Made by a program: the position numbers and the translations under genes. Positions 45,504 through 53,138 of a stretch of DNA of 64,000 nt are shown here, one piece after another; positions within the stretch are counted from its first letter, which is position 1, and every line of letters begins with the position of its first letter. The DNA lies in assembly GCA_902496945.1 (NCBI GenBank), contig CABVDE010000004.1:1-64000 (forward strand). Reading direction: 5' to 3'. This DNA is from an uncultured Collinsella sp. (lineage in GTDB: Bacteria > Actinomycetota > Coriobacteriia > Coriobacteriales > Coriobacteriaceae). The notes beneath the pieces are model-generated. The model ran no database searches, was not told where the DNA came from, and saw nothing but the letters and a program-made list of their open reading frames with translations.

Positions 45504-47834
45504 TTAAGCGGAAACTGCGGCGGAAGCAGTGTCGGTCTCGTCCTCGTCGGTCCATACATGCGCAGGGATGGGACGGAAGATCTGGAAGAGCATCGCGACC
45601 AGCAGTACAACGGCGACAATCGTCCAGAAACCAAACTGTCCCAGCACGAACAGGTTGTAGAACTGATTGATGAACAGGCCGATAACCCAAGCGAAGGCGC
45701 ACTCGTAACCGATGGCAATCGCGGTCCACTTGCCGGAGTCCATCTGGTTGCGGATAGTGCCCATGGCGGCAAAGCACGGGGCGCACAGCAGGTTAAAGGC
45801 GCCAAAGGCAACGCAAGCGCCCATGGTCGGGAACATACCGGCAAATGCGGTCCACAGGCTCGGATCGGTCTCGCCGGCGTCGGCAACGGACAGCAGCGAG
45901 CCAGCAGTGGCGACGACGTTCTCCTTAGCCACAAGGCCAGAGACGGTCAGCGCAGTTGCCTGCCAGGTGCTAAAGCCGAGCGGAGCGAAGATCCAAGCGA
46001 CCAGGTTGCCGAGCATGGCAAGCACGGAGTAGTCCATGAACTCCTCGGGGATGCCGTCCATCGCAGGCAGGAAGCCAAAGGAACCGTTGTAGCTACCAAA
46101 GTTGGAGAGGAACCAAACCACGACGGTGGACGCGAAGATGACCGTGCCGGCCTTCTTGATAAAGGCCCAGCAGCGCTCCCACACGTGCAGCGCCCAAGAG
46201 CGGATCGCCGGGAAGTGGTAGGCGGGAAGCTCCATAACGAACGGCGTCGGGCGGCCGGCGAAGAGCTTGGTCTTCTTGAGCATAAGGCCCGAGGCGATGA
46301 CGGCGAAGACGCCCAGGAAGTAGAAGAGCGGGCTGATGATCCACGCCGCGGTGGTGGAAGAATCACCGATGATGGAACCCATGAGCAGGGCGATAATCGG
46401 CATCTTGGCGCCACAGGGAATAAACGTGGTGGTCATGACCGTCATGCGGCGGTCCTTCTCGTTCTCGATGGTCTTGGTGGCCATGACGCCGGGGACGCCG
46501 CAGCCCGAGGACACGAGCATGGGGATAAAGGACTTACCGGACAGACCAAAGCGGCGGAACACACGATCCATGATAAAGGCAACGCGGGCCATATAGCCGC
46601 AGTCCTCCAGGAAGGACAGCATGACGAACAGCAGGAACATCTGCGGCACAAAGCCAAAGATGGCGCCCAAACCGCCGACGATGCCGTCGCAGACCAGCGA
46701 ATCGACCAGGCCACCGTCTTCGGTACCGCCCGCCACAAGGGCGTCGTGCACCACGGTGGTGATACCCGGGACATAGGGGCCGTACTGCGCCGGGTCAACC
46801 GAATCGGCGTCGTCGCCCGCAGCCTCGACGGCTGCATCGTAGGCGTCGCGACCCTGGCCGAGCACATACCAGCCGTCGGTGCCGAAGAGCTGGTCGTTGG
46901 TGAAGTCGGTCACCGTGCCGCCCAAGGTAGAAACGGCGATGTAGTACACGCAGAACATGATGACCACAAAGATCGGCAGGCCCAGGATACGGTTGGTAAC
47001 CACACGGTCGATCTTCTCGGAGGTGCTCATCTTGGCCGGAGCCTTGGTGAGGCACTCGTCGATGATGTGCGCGATGACGCCATAGCGCTCACCGGTAATG
47101 ATGGACTCGGCGTCGTCATCACAGTCCTGCTCGCACTGGGCGACCAGCTCTTCCACGCGAGCGGCCTTCTCCTTGGTGAGGTTGATGAGCTTGCAGGCGT
47201 CCGCATCACGCTCAAACAGCTTGACGGCGTAATAGCGACGCTTGTTAGCGGGAACGCTCGCCGGAAGGTTGTTCTCGATGTGGTCCAGAACGTCCTCGAT
47301 GGAGGAATCGAACTTGTGCTCCGGCACCTGGCCCTTGGAAGCAGCGGACTTCTTAACCTGCTCGAACAGCTCCTTAATACCCTTGTTCTTAAGGGCCGAA
47401 ATCATCATGACCGGACAGCCGAGCTTCTTGGAGAGCTTGTCCGTGTCGATCTTGTCGCCGTTCTTCTCGACCAAGTCGGCCATGTTGAGAGCGACGACCA
47501 CGGGCAGGCCGGTCTCGATAACCTGAAGCGCCAGGTACAGGTTGCGCTCGAGGTTGGTGGCGTCGACCACCTGGACGACCACATCGGGCTCGCCGCTCAT
47601 GAGGTAATCGCGCGAGCATTGCTCCTCGGGGCTGTAGGGGGAAAGCGAGTAGATGCCGGGGAGGTCCGTGATGGTGACGTTCTTGTCACTCAGGAGCTTG
47701 GCTTCCTTTTTCTCAACCGTAACACCAGGCCAGTTGCCAACATAACCGTTGGCGCCGGTGATCAGGTTGAAAAGCGTGGTCTTGCCGCAGTTGGGGTTAC
47801 CCGCCAGCGCGACATGGATCTGAGAATCCGCCAT
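45504..47834 (-). CDS. feoB: Ferrous iron transporter FeoB
   Basis: 776-aa Fe(II) transporter. The N-terminal G domain has G1 GNPNCGKTTLFN, G3 DLPGIYSLSPYSPEEQ, G4 ALNMADL, then a GDI helical domain to about 260. Two Gate/FeoB_C core repeats follow, with CGVPGVMATKTIENEKDRRMT, FIPCGAKMPI and LVAKENVVATAGS. About eleven helices in total. The C-terminus is cytosolic. feoA lies 123 bases upstream, so these make one iron-uptake operon. Confidence 0.96.
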   Translation of the reverse strand: MADSQIHVALAGNPNCGKTTLFNLITGANGYVGNWPGVTVEKKEAKLLSDKNVTITDLPGIYSLSPYSPEEQCSRDYLMSGEPDVVVQVVDATNLERNLYLALQVIETGLPVVVALNMADLVEKNGDKIDTDKLSKKLGCPVMMISALKNKGIKELFEQVKKSAASKGQVPEHKFDSSIEDVLDHIENNLPASVPANKRRYYAVKLFERDADACKLINLTKEKAARVEELVAQCEQDCDDDAESIITGERYGVIAHIIDECLTKAPAKMSTSEKIDRVVTNRILGLPIFVVIMFCVYYIAVSTLGGTVTDFTNDQLFGTDGWYVLGQGRDAYDAAVEAAGDDADSVDPAQYGPYVPGITTVVHDALVAGGTEDGGLVDSLVCDGIVGGLGAIFGFVPQMFLLFVMLSFLEDCGYMARVAFIMDRVFRRFGLSGKSFIPMLVSSGCGVPGVMATKTIENEKDRRMTVMTTTFIPCGAKMPIIALLMGSIIGDSSTTAAWIISPLFYFLGVFAVIASGLMLKKTKLFAGRPTPFVMELPAYHFPAIRSWALHVWERCWAFIKKAGTVIFASTVVVWFLSNFGSYNGSFGFLPAMDGIPEEFMDYSVLAMLGNLVAWIFAPLGFSTWQATALTVSGLVAKENVVATAGSLLSVADAGETDPSLWTAFAGMFPTMGACVAFGAFNLLCAPCFAAMGTIRNQMDSGKWTAIAIGYECAFAWVIGLFINQFYNLFVLGQFGFWTIVAVVLLVAMLFQIFRPIPAHVWTDEDETDTASAAVSA

Positions 47835-47957
47835 TCAATCCTTCTTCCTTGTTTGCCCGCGCTGCTTTCTCCGCGCAGGCCGAATATGTGCATCAAAAGT
47901 GCTGGATAAGTTAGAAGACTCTAACTCGATCTGCGGAAATAACCGCCTCAGGGTCCG

Positions 47958-48179
47958 CTACTGGACCTCGACGACAGCAGCCTCCTCCTTGCGGATAGAA
48001 AGCTCGTAGCCGCGTACGTTGATCTCGACCGGATCACCGAGCGGTGCAACCTTCACGACCTTAAACGAAGTGCCCTTGATGAGCCCCAAGTCCATAAGGT
48101 GGCGACGGAGTGCGCCCTCGCCGTGTAGCTTGACGATAGTGGAGCTCTCGCCCACCTTAACGTCACCCAACGTCTTCAT
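47958..48179 (-). CDS. feoA: FeoA family SH3-like protein 1
   Basis: 73-aa FeoA, an SH3-like domain that helps FeoB. KTLGDVKVGESSTIVKLHGEGALRRHLMDLGLIKGTSFKVVKVAPLGDPVEINVRGYELSIRKEEA contains the family's LxxLGLxxGxxxxV and GDPVxIxVRGxxLSLR blocks. AAAGGGGGAC precedes the start. A second FeoA gene is 40 bases upstream. Confidence 0.95.
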   Translation of the reverse strand: MKTLGDVKVGESSTIVKLHGEGALRRHLMDLGLIKGTSFKVVKVAPLGDPVEINVRGYELSIRKEEAAVVEVQ

Positions 48180-48219
48180 TCTCTTGTCCCCCTTTCAGTG
48201 CGTACAGAAATACCGTCGA

Positions 48220-48462
48220 CTAACCGACGGTCATGATGTGCATGGCGACTTTGGAATCGATTCCAAAGCGAGCGCCGAGCACCGTGACGATGATGTTGGC
48301 GCCACTCGAGCTCACCACGTGAACCTCGTTGCCCTCGACAAAGCCCAGATCCTTGAGGTGGTGCTTCATATCCTCGTTGCCCTTTACTCGGGACACGTGT
48401 ACCGTTTCGCCCGCTTTTACCATCGAAAGTGGCATGGCCGGCATCTGCGGTCCGCAAGACAT
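48220..48462 (-). CDS. feoA: FeoA family SH3-like protein 2
   Basis: 80-aa second FeoA. After a short CGPQMPAMPLSMVKAGETVHV lead, it has HHLKDLGFVEGNEVHVVSSSGANIIVTVLGARFGIDSKVAMHIM. The GDP-VxI loop of the classical FeoA is replaced by SGANIIVTV. ATG 48462 follows AGGAGCCC. First gene of the feo operon. Two FeoA in tandem are common in anaerobes and may bind FeoB together. Confidence 0.92.
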   Translation of the reverse strand: MSCGPQMPAMPLSMVKAGETVHVSRVKGNEDMKHHLKDLGFVEGNEVHVVSSSGANIIVTVLGARFGIDSKVAMHIMTVG

Positions 48463-48505
48463 GACTGGGCTCCTAACATCGATTCGTCCTTCACATCGAC
48501 GCAGC

Positions 48506-48559
48506 AAAAGTTAACCACGCCTATGTTCGCCTTAGTAAACTAGCACGCGGTTAACTTTT
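48506..48559 (-). promoter_or_regulatory. Dyad in the feo promoter region
   Basis: AAAAGTTAACC and GGTTAACTTTT are perfect 11-bp arms 32 bases apart, enclosing ACGCCTATG and TAGTAAACTAG. Each arm contains the palindrome GTTAAC, and an inner CTAGTTTACTAA on the minus strand looks like another short dyad. Location 44 bases before the feoA start fits an iron-responsive (Fur/DtxR) operator, or a looped pair of sites. Confidence 0.45.
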
Positions 48560-48610
48560 TGGGAAGGGTCCCGATTCAGTTTTCGGAAAAGTTTCCCATA
48601 CGAAACAAAG

Positions 48611-48645
48611 AAGGCACGGCGCGGGATATCCCTTTGCCGTGCCTT
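48611..48645. terminator. Hairpin between feo promoter and HPr
   Basis: AAGGCACGGC and GCCGTGCCTT with a 15-base loop. It is in the gap between the HPr gene and the feo operon, both on the minus strand, so it probably terminates the HPr message. Confidence 0.6.
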
Positions 48646-48666
48646 GTCATACCAATTTATGCAGCA

Positions 48667-48686
48667 GAGGGGACTCTCCCCTTTTT
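48667..48686 (+). terminator. Short hairpin with T-tract
   Basis: AGGGGA, CTC, TCCCCT then TTTT on the plus strand, 14 bases past the HPr stop. It has a T-tract only in the plus direction. Confidence 0.4.
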
Positions 48687-48699
48687 CACCTTGTTACGC

Positions 48700-48948
48700 T
48701 TAGAGTGAGAGGTTTCTGATCAACGTGACGCACGAGGCCTCATCCACGCCCGAAACACGGAACACGATATCCTCGCCGCACTCGCCGTAGAGAGCCATCA
48801 GGCCCATCACGTCGCGCCCATCGACATGACGGTCACCAATACTGACCGACACGTCACTACGATGCCTGGCAATGATGTCGTAAAGCAGCGCAACCGGGCG
48901 GGCATGCAGTCCCAACGGATCTTTAATCGTCTTCGTAAACTCGACCAT
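48700..48948 (-). CDS. HPr family phosphocarrier protein
   Basis: 82-aa HPr-like protein of the phosphotransferase system. The phosphorylation motif is KDPLGLHARPVALLYDI, with His near residue 15. The regulatory-site region reads RDVMGLMALYGECGEDIVFRVSG: a Ser46-type SIMGLM is replaced by DVMGLM, so the HPr-kinase serine is absent. ATG 48948 follows GGAGGGGAC. No EI or EII gene is nearby. Confidence 0.88.
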   Translation of the reverse strand: MVEFTKTIKDPLGLHARPVALLYDIIARHRSDVSVSIGDRHVDGRDVMGLMALYGECGEDIVFRVSGVDEASCVTLIRNLSL

Positions 48949-49041
48949 GTCCCCTCCCACGGCTTCGCCCATTCGGCCGGCAAACCCAGCCACGTGGTAG
49001 CTATTGTACCGTGAGACGCTTGTTGAGAGCGCCTCCGGATA

Positions 49042-49269
49042 CCCCGTGGGCAAAAAGTGGCAAATATGAGTACTGTTACCAATTTAGTAGCAGCAAAATC
49101 GAGCCCGAAATGCTTTCTTAGAGCAATTTCCACGCTCTGCACGGCCCCATTCAATACCCATAGGGTGTTAGACAAATTGATTTTCGACTCATTTTGGCTC
49201 GAAGAGCGCCAAGAGATATGTTAGTGCCGTTGCAACAGTACTCATATTTGCCATTTTTTGCCCATGGGG
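49042..49269. repeat. 228-bp element with 37-bp terminal inverted repeats
   Basis: The ends (49042-49078 and 49233-49269) begin CCCC[G/A]TGGGCAAAAA and contain GGCAAATATGAGTACTG. They differ at three of 37 positions, two of which would be G-U pairs in RNA. Inside, ATCGAGCC pairs with GGCTCGA. No open frame. It could be a MITE-like sequence or a long structured RNA. It fills the gap left of aspS. Confidence 0.65.
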
Positions 49270-49336
49270 TCTAAACCGGAAACCACATCCCATTCCGAGC
49301 ATTGGTAACGAGATGCGATTTCTGCCAGAAGCTCTA

Positions 49337-49449
49337 CCGGAAACTGTGTCCCATTATTCGACGGGATTCTGGGATGCACTTTCCCCATGCAGCCCATTTG
49401 GGAAAGCGCATCCCACTTTGGAGGAGAATTCCGGGACGAAGTTTCCCGG
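49337..49449. repeat. 113-bp nested inverted repeat
   Basis: The outer arms CCGGAAACTGTGTCCC and GGGACGAAGTTTCCCGG enclose a second hairpin, GGGATGCACTTTCCC with GGGAAAGCGCATCCC. A half copy of the left arm (CCGGAAACCACATCCCA) lies just before at about 49276. It adjoins the previous element, so this 450-base gap is almost entirely repeat-derived. Confidence 0.6.
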
Positions 49450-49493
49450 CGCGCAGCATCAAACCATCGGTCTCAGCGCACCCCGCCGTAAAA

Positions 49494-49524
49494 AACGAGG
49501 GAAGGCACGTGTCCCTCCCTCGTT
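49494..49524 (-). terminator. aspS terminator
   Basis: AACGAGGGA and TCCCTCGTT; on the minus strand the stem is followed by TTTTTTA, a good intrinsic terminator 24 bases past the aspS stop. Confidence 0.8.
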
Positions 49525-49547
49525 GCAGGCAATATGTAGCCCGCCGC

Positions 49548-51335
49548 CTACATCAAGCGCAGGCTGACGTCCTTGAGCTGGGCGCCGGAAACGGCACTCG
49601 GGGCGCCCGACATGAGGTCGGAGCCGCTGGCCGTCTTGGGGAACGCCATGACGTCGCGGATAGAATCGGAGCCGGTAAGCAGCATGCACACGCGGTCCAG
49701 ACCCAGGGCAAAACCGCCCATCGGGGGCGCACCAAACTTGAGCGCCTCCATGAGGAAGCCAAACTGCGACTCGGCGCGCTCCTCGGTAAAGCCCAGGAGC
49801 TTGAGCATGGACATCTGCATCTCGGCGTTATGGATGCGCATGCCACCGCCGCCGGCCTCAAAACCGTCCATGACAAAGTCGTAGGTGCAGGAACCGGCAG
49901 CCAACGGGTCGGCCTCGATCTTGGCGATGTCGGTCTCGGTCGGCAGAGTGAACGGCTGGTGCTCGGCTGCATAGGCCTTGCGGTCCTCATCCCAGTGGAA
50001 CAGCGGGAAGTTGACGACCCACAGGAAGTCGTGACCCTCGCGTTTGATCTCGAGTGCGTTGGCCATGTGAGAGCGCATGCCGCCCAAGATCTCGTCAGAG
50101 AGCAGGCGCGGGCCGGCGGCGAACATCACGAGGTCGCCAGGCTCGACGTTCATGCGCTCGCGCAGAGCCGCCATCTCCTCGTCCGAGAAGAACTTGACGA
50201 TGGGGCTGTTGATGGAGCCGTCCTCGCGGAAAGCGATCCAGGCCAGACCCTTGGCGCCAAACGTGGAGGCCACGCCGGCGAGCTTATCGATCTTGGCACG
50301 TGCCCAGGCACCGGCGCCCTTGGCGTTGATGGCCTTGACGACGGAGCCCTCCTCGTTTGCGGCAGTCGCAAAGACCTTGAACTTGGAGTTGGCAAAGATG
50401 TCGGTCAGATCGACCAGATGCATGCCATAGCGGGTATCGGGCTTGTCGGAGCCATAGGTGTCCATGGCCTCCCAGTAGTCCATGCGACGCAGCGGCGTGG
50501 GCATCTCGACACCCATGCGACCGAAAGCATCGGCCAGGACCTCTTCGAGTGCGCTCATGACGTCGTTCTGGTCCACGAAGGACATCTCGATATCGACCTG
50601 GGTGAACTCGGGCTGACGGTCGGCACGCAGGTCCTCGTCGCGGAAGCACTTGGCAACCTGGTAGTAGCGCTCGACGCCACCGACCATGAGCAGCTGCTTT
50701 AGGAGCTGCGGGGACTGCGGCAGGGCGTAGAAGTTACCCGGCTGAATACGGCTGGGAACGATGAAGTCTCGAGCGCCCTCGGGCGTGGACTTGAACAGGG
50801 AGGGCGTCTCGACCTCCATGAACTCACGGTTGTGAAGCGCCTCGCGAATGGCAAAGGTGAAGTCGGAGCGCAGCTTGAGGTTGGCCATCATCTCGGGACG
50901 ACGGAGGTCCAGATAGCGATAGCGCAGACGGGTGTCCTCGCTGGTCTCGATGCCGTCCTCGATCTGGAACGGCGGGGTGACGGACGTGTTGAGCACCTCG
51001 GCGTGGTCGGTCAGGACCTCGATTTCGCCGGTCGCGAGCTTGGCGTTGGTGGTTTCCTCGCCACGAGCGCGCACGACGCCGTGAATCTTGATGGGCCACT
51101 CGGGACGCATGGTCTCGGCGATCTTAAAGGCATCGCCGTCGGAGTGCTCGGGGTCGAAGGTGAGCTGCGTGATGCCCTCGCGGTCGCGAAGGTCACAGAA
51201 GATAAGGCCGCCGTGGTCGCGGCGACGGCTCACCCAACCGGTGAGGGTGACCTCTTCGCCCACGTTCTCGCGGCGAAGCTCGCCGCAGGTACGGGTGTGC
51301 ATGGAATGCTCGTCGATGGGACGGGTCTGGCTCAT
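49548..51335 (-). CDS. aspS: Aspartyl-tRNA synthetase
   Basis: 595-aa class IIb synthetase, bacterial type. The N-terminal OB fold reads RTCGELRRENVGEEVTLTGWVSRRRDHGGLIFCDLRDREG. Motif 1 is around REFMEVETPSLFKSTPEGARDF. Motif 2 is CFRDEDLRADRQPEFTQVDIEMSF. A bacterial GAD insertion domain (about 300-410) is followed by motif 3 GGFALGLDRVCMLL. The gatCAB operon in this genome makes Asn-tRNA from Asp-tRNA, so a non-discriminating enzyme is possible. Ribosome site AAAGGAGGATC. Confidence 0.96.
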   Translation of the reverse strand: MSQTRPIDEHSMHTRTCGELRRENVGEEVTLTGWVSRRRDHGGLIFCDLRDREGITQLTFDPEHSDGDAFKIAETMRPEWPIKIHGVVRARGEETTNAKLATGEIEVLTDHAEVLNTSVTPPFQIEDGIETSEDTRLRYRYLDLRRPEMMANLKLRSDFTFAIREALHNREFMEVETPSLFKSTPEGARDFIVPSRIQPGNFYALPQSPQLLKQLLMVGGVERYYQVAKCFRDEDLRADRQPEFTQVDIEMSFVDQNDVMSALEEVLADAFGRMGVEMPTPLRRMDYWEAMDTYGSDKPDTRYGMHLVDLTDIFANSKFKVFATAANEEGSVVKAINAKGAGAWARAKIDKLAGVASTFGAKGLAWIAFREDGSINSPIVKFFSDEEMAALRERMNVEPGDLVMFAAGPRLLSDEILGGMRSHMANALEIKREGHDFLWVVNFPLFHWDEDRKAYAAEHQPFTLPTETDIAKIEADPLAAGSCTYDFVMDGFEAGGGGMRIHNAEMQMSMLKLLGFTEERAESQFGFLMEALKFGAPPMGGFALGLDRVCMLLTGSDSIRDVMAFPKTASGSDLMSGAPSAVSGAQLKDVSLRLM

Positions 51336-51356
51336 ACCAGTGATCCTCCTTTATGG

Positions 51357-51398
51357 ATCTGTGCCGCCCCGTGTCGTTCCGGGCGGCGTCGTACAGAT
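51357..51398 (-). promoter_or_regulatory. Hairpin in the aspS leader
   Basis: ATCTGT and ACAGAT close a stem with inner GCCGCCC and GGGCGGC around a 10-base loop, 22 bases before the aspS start. It abuts the ribosome site. It is not a T-box. Confidence 0.45.
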
Positions 51399-51592
51399 TT
51401 GCCCAGCCTGCGTAAACCGCGCAGCCGGACATGGCGTTCTATCTTATCGCACCCGCGCCGATGTACCGCGAAAAAGTGGCTCCCGCTCAAAGACTTGACG
51501 GAGACGAAACAATTGGCGCGGCCTGGCCGTCGCCAAGGCGCGCCGCGTGCGACAATGTGCCTACAATACAACTGCACTCGGAAAGGCCCGCC

Positions 51593-52228
51593 ATGACTTC
51601 ACGCCTCATCGTTATGGATATCGATTCCACGCTCATCAACCAGGAGGTCATCGACCTGTTGGGCGAGGAGGCAGGCGTGGGCGGGCAAGTTGCGCGGATC
51701 ACCGAACGCGCCATGCGCGGCGAGCTCGACTTTAAGCAGGCGCTCGAGGAGCGCGTGGGGCTGCTCGCCGGCCTGGACGAGAGCGTTTTCGAGCGCACCT
51801 TTGAGCGCGTGACGTTTACCCCCGGCGCACTGGAGCTTGTGCGCTCGGCGCACAGCAAAGGCTGGAAGGTCGGCGTGGTAAGCGGCGGCTTCCACGAGGT
51901 CGCCGACAAGATCGTAGCTGCCGCGGGCATCGATTTTTGCCTGGCCAACCGCCTGGAGGTCGTAGACGGCAAGCTCACGGGCAAGCTGGCGGCAGACATT
52001 GTGACCAAGGAATCCAAGCTCATCCAGCTGCTGGATTGGGCGGTTGAGTGCGGTGTCGATATGGCCCATACCGTGGCGATCGGCGACGGCGCCAACGACA
52101 TCCCCATGATTCAGGCCGCGGGCACGGGCATCGCATTTTGCGCCAAGCCCAAGACGCGCGAGGCCGCTCCGTTTGCCATCGACGAGCGCAACCTGATGCT
52201 CGCCATGGATATCATCCTGCGTGACTAG
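51593..52228 (+). CDS. serB: Phosphoserine phosphatase
   Basis: 211-aa HAD-type phosphatase for the last step of serine synthesis. Motif I is VMDIDSTLINQEVIDLLGEEAG, with nucleophile Asp and the family's Glu in EVIDLL. Motif II is SGGFHEV, motif III Lys near SKL, and motif IV GDGANDIPMIQAAGTGIAFCAKP. The ACT domain of longer SerB is absent. ATG 51593 follows GAAAGGCCC. Stands alone between aspS and the lar genes. Confidence 0.93.
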   Translation: MTSRLIVMDIDSTLINQEVIDLLGEEAGVGGQVARITERAMRGELDFKQALEERVGLLAGLDESVFERTFERVTFTPGALELVRSAHSKGWKVGVVSGGFHEVADKIVAAAGIDFCLANRLEVVDGKLTGKLAADIVTKESKLIQLLDWAVECGVDMAHTVAIGDGANDIPMIQAAGTGIAFCAKPKTREAAPFAIDERNLMLAMDIILRD

Positions 52229-52267
52229 CCGATCCATCTAACAACAGAATCAACTTCCCTATATCTA

Positions 52268-52301
52268 GTTTCCGAACAATTTTGTCTTAGTGTTCGGAAA
52301 C
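52268..52301. promoter_or_regulatory. 34-bp dyad before larB
   Basis: GTTTCCGAACA and TGTTCGGAAAC are perfect 11-bp arms with a 12-base centre, 40 bases past serB and 45 bases before larB. It can serve as the serB terminator (no T-tract) or as a regulator site for larB, for example for the TetR protein encoded two genes down. Confidence 0.45.
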
Positions 52302-52345
52302 ATACCCTTTGAGTGCTAGACTTTGCGCCGTCGAAGGGAACATAT

Positions 52346-53128
52346 ATGGATAAGCGAGATCTTGAGCAGTTACTGAGCGATGTTGCCGACGGAGCAGTCA
52401 CCCCGACAGTCGCCCTTACACGCATCCAAACGGCGCCAACCGCCGATCTGGGTTTTGCGCAGCTCGATCTTTCGCGCGGGGTGCGCCAGGGGGCCGGTGA
52501 GGTTGTCTACGGCGCCGGTAAAACCGCCGAGCAGATTGCCGCCATTATCAAAGCGCTGCGCGATGCCGGTCAGGAGCGCATCCTAGTCACGCGCTTGGAC
52601 GCCGAGAAGGCAACCCGTACCTCGGAGCTTCTCGACAACGGTATCGACCTGGGATATGTCCCGAACGCCCAGCTCGCCCTCGTAGGCGGTAAGCCCTCCC
52701 CTACCGGTAACGGACGCATCGTTGTCGCCTGCGCCGGCACGAGCGACTTGCCCGTGGCCGAGGAAGCCGCGTTGACGGCCGAGTTCTACGGCAACGAGGT
52801 CGACCGCCTCTACGACGTAGGCGTCGCCGGCCTGCACCGTTTGCTCGCGCATGCCGAGGAACTTGCCCAGGCACAGGTGGTCATCGCCATCGCCGGCATG
52901 GAGGGCGCGCTGGCGAGCGTTATCGGCGGCCTGGTGAGCTGTCCGGTCATCGCCGTTCCCACCAGCGTGGGGTACGGCGCGAGCTTTGGTGGCGTAGCCG
53001 CGCTGCTCGCCATGCTCAACTCCTGCGCCAGCGGCGTTTCGGTCGTCAATATCGACAATGGCTTTGGTGCCGCCTACCAGGCAAGTCTTATCAATCATCT
53101 GAGCGCCGGAACACCCTGCGCCCGTTAA
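52346..53128 (+). CDS. larB: Nickel-pincer cofactor biosynthesis protein LarB
   Basis: 260 aa. LarB carboxylates nicotinic acid adenine dinucleotide and cleaves the phosphoanhydride in making the nickel-pincer nucleotide of lactate racemase. Seen: LDLSRGVRQGAGEVVYGAGKTAEQ, ACAGTSDLPVAEEAALTA, VVIAIAGMEGALASVIGGLV and VSVVNIDNGFGAAYQA, all typical PurE-like LarB blocks. AAGGGAACATAT precedes ATG 52346. Ten bases before larC. Confidence 0.93.
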   Translation: MDKRDLEQLLSDVADGAVTPTVALTRIQTAPTADLGFAQLDLSRGVRQGAGEVVYGAGKTAEQIAAIIKALRDAGQERILVTRLDAEKATRTSELLDNGIDLGYVPNAQLALVGGKPSPTGNGRIVVACAGTSDLPVAEEAALTAEFYGNEVDRLYDVGVAGLHRLLAHAEELAQAQVVIAIAGMEGALASVIGGLVSCPVIAVPTSVGYGASFGGVAALLAMLNSCASGVSVVNIDNGFGAAYQASLINHLSAGTPCAR

Positions 53129-53138
53129 GGAGCATTCC

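Noticed and set aside
51336..51592. T-box leader for aspS
   Set aside because: There is no T-box consensus or antiterminator, only a small hairpin.
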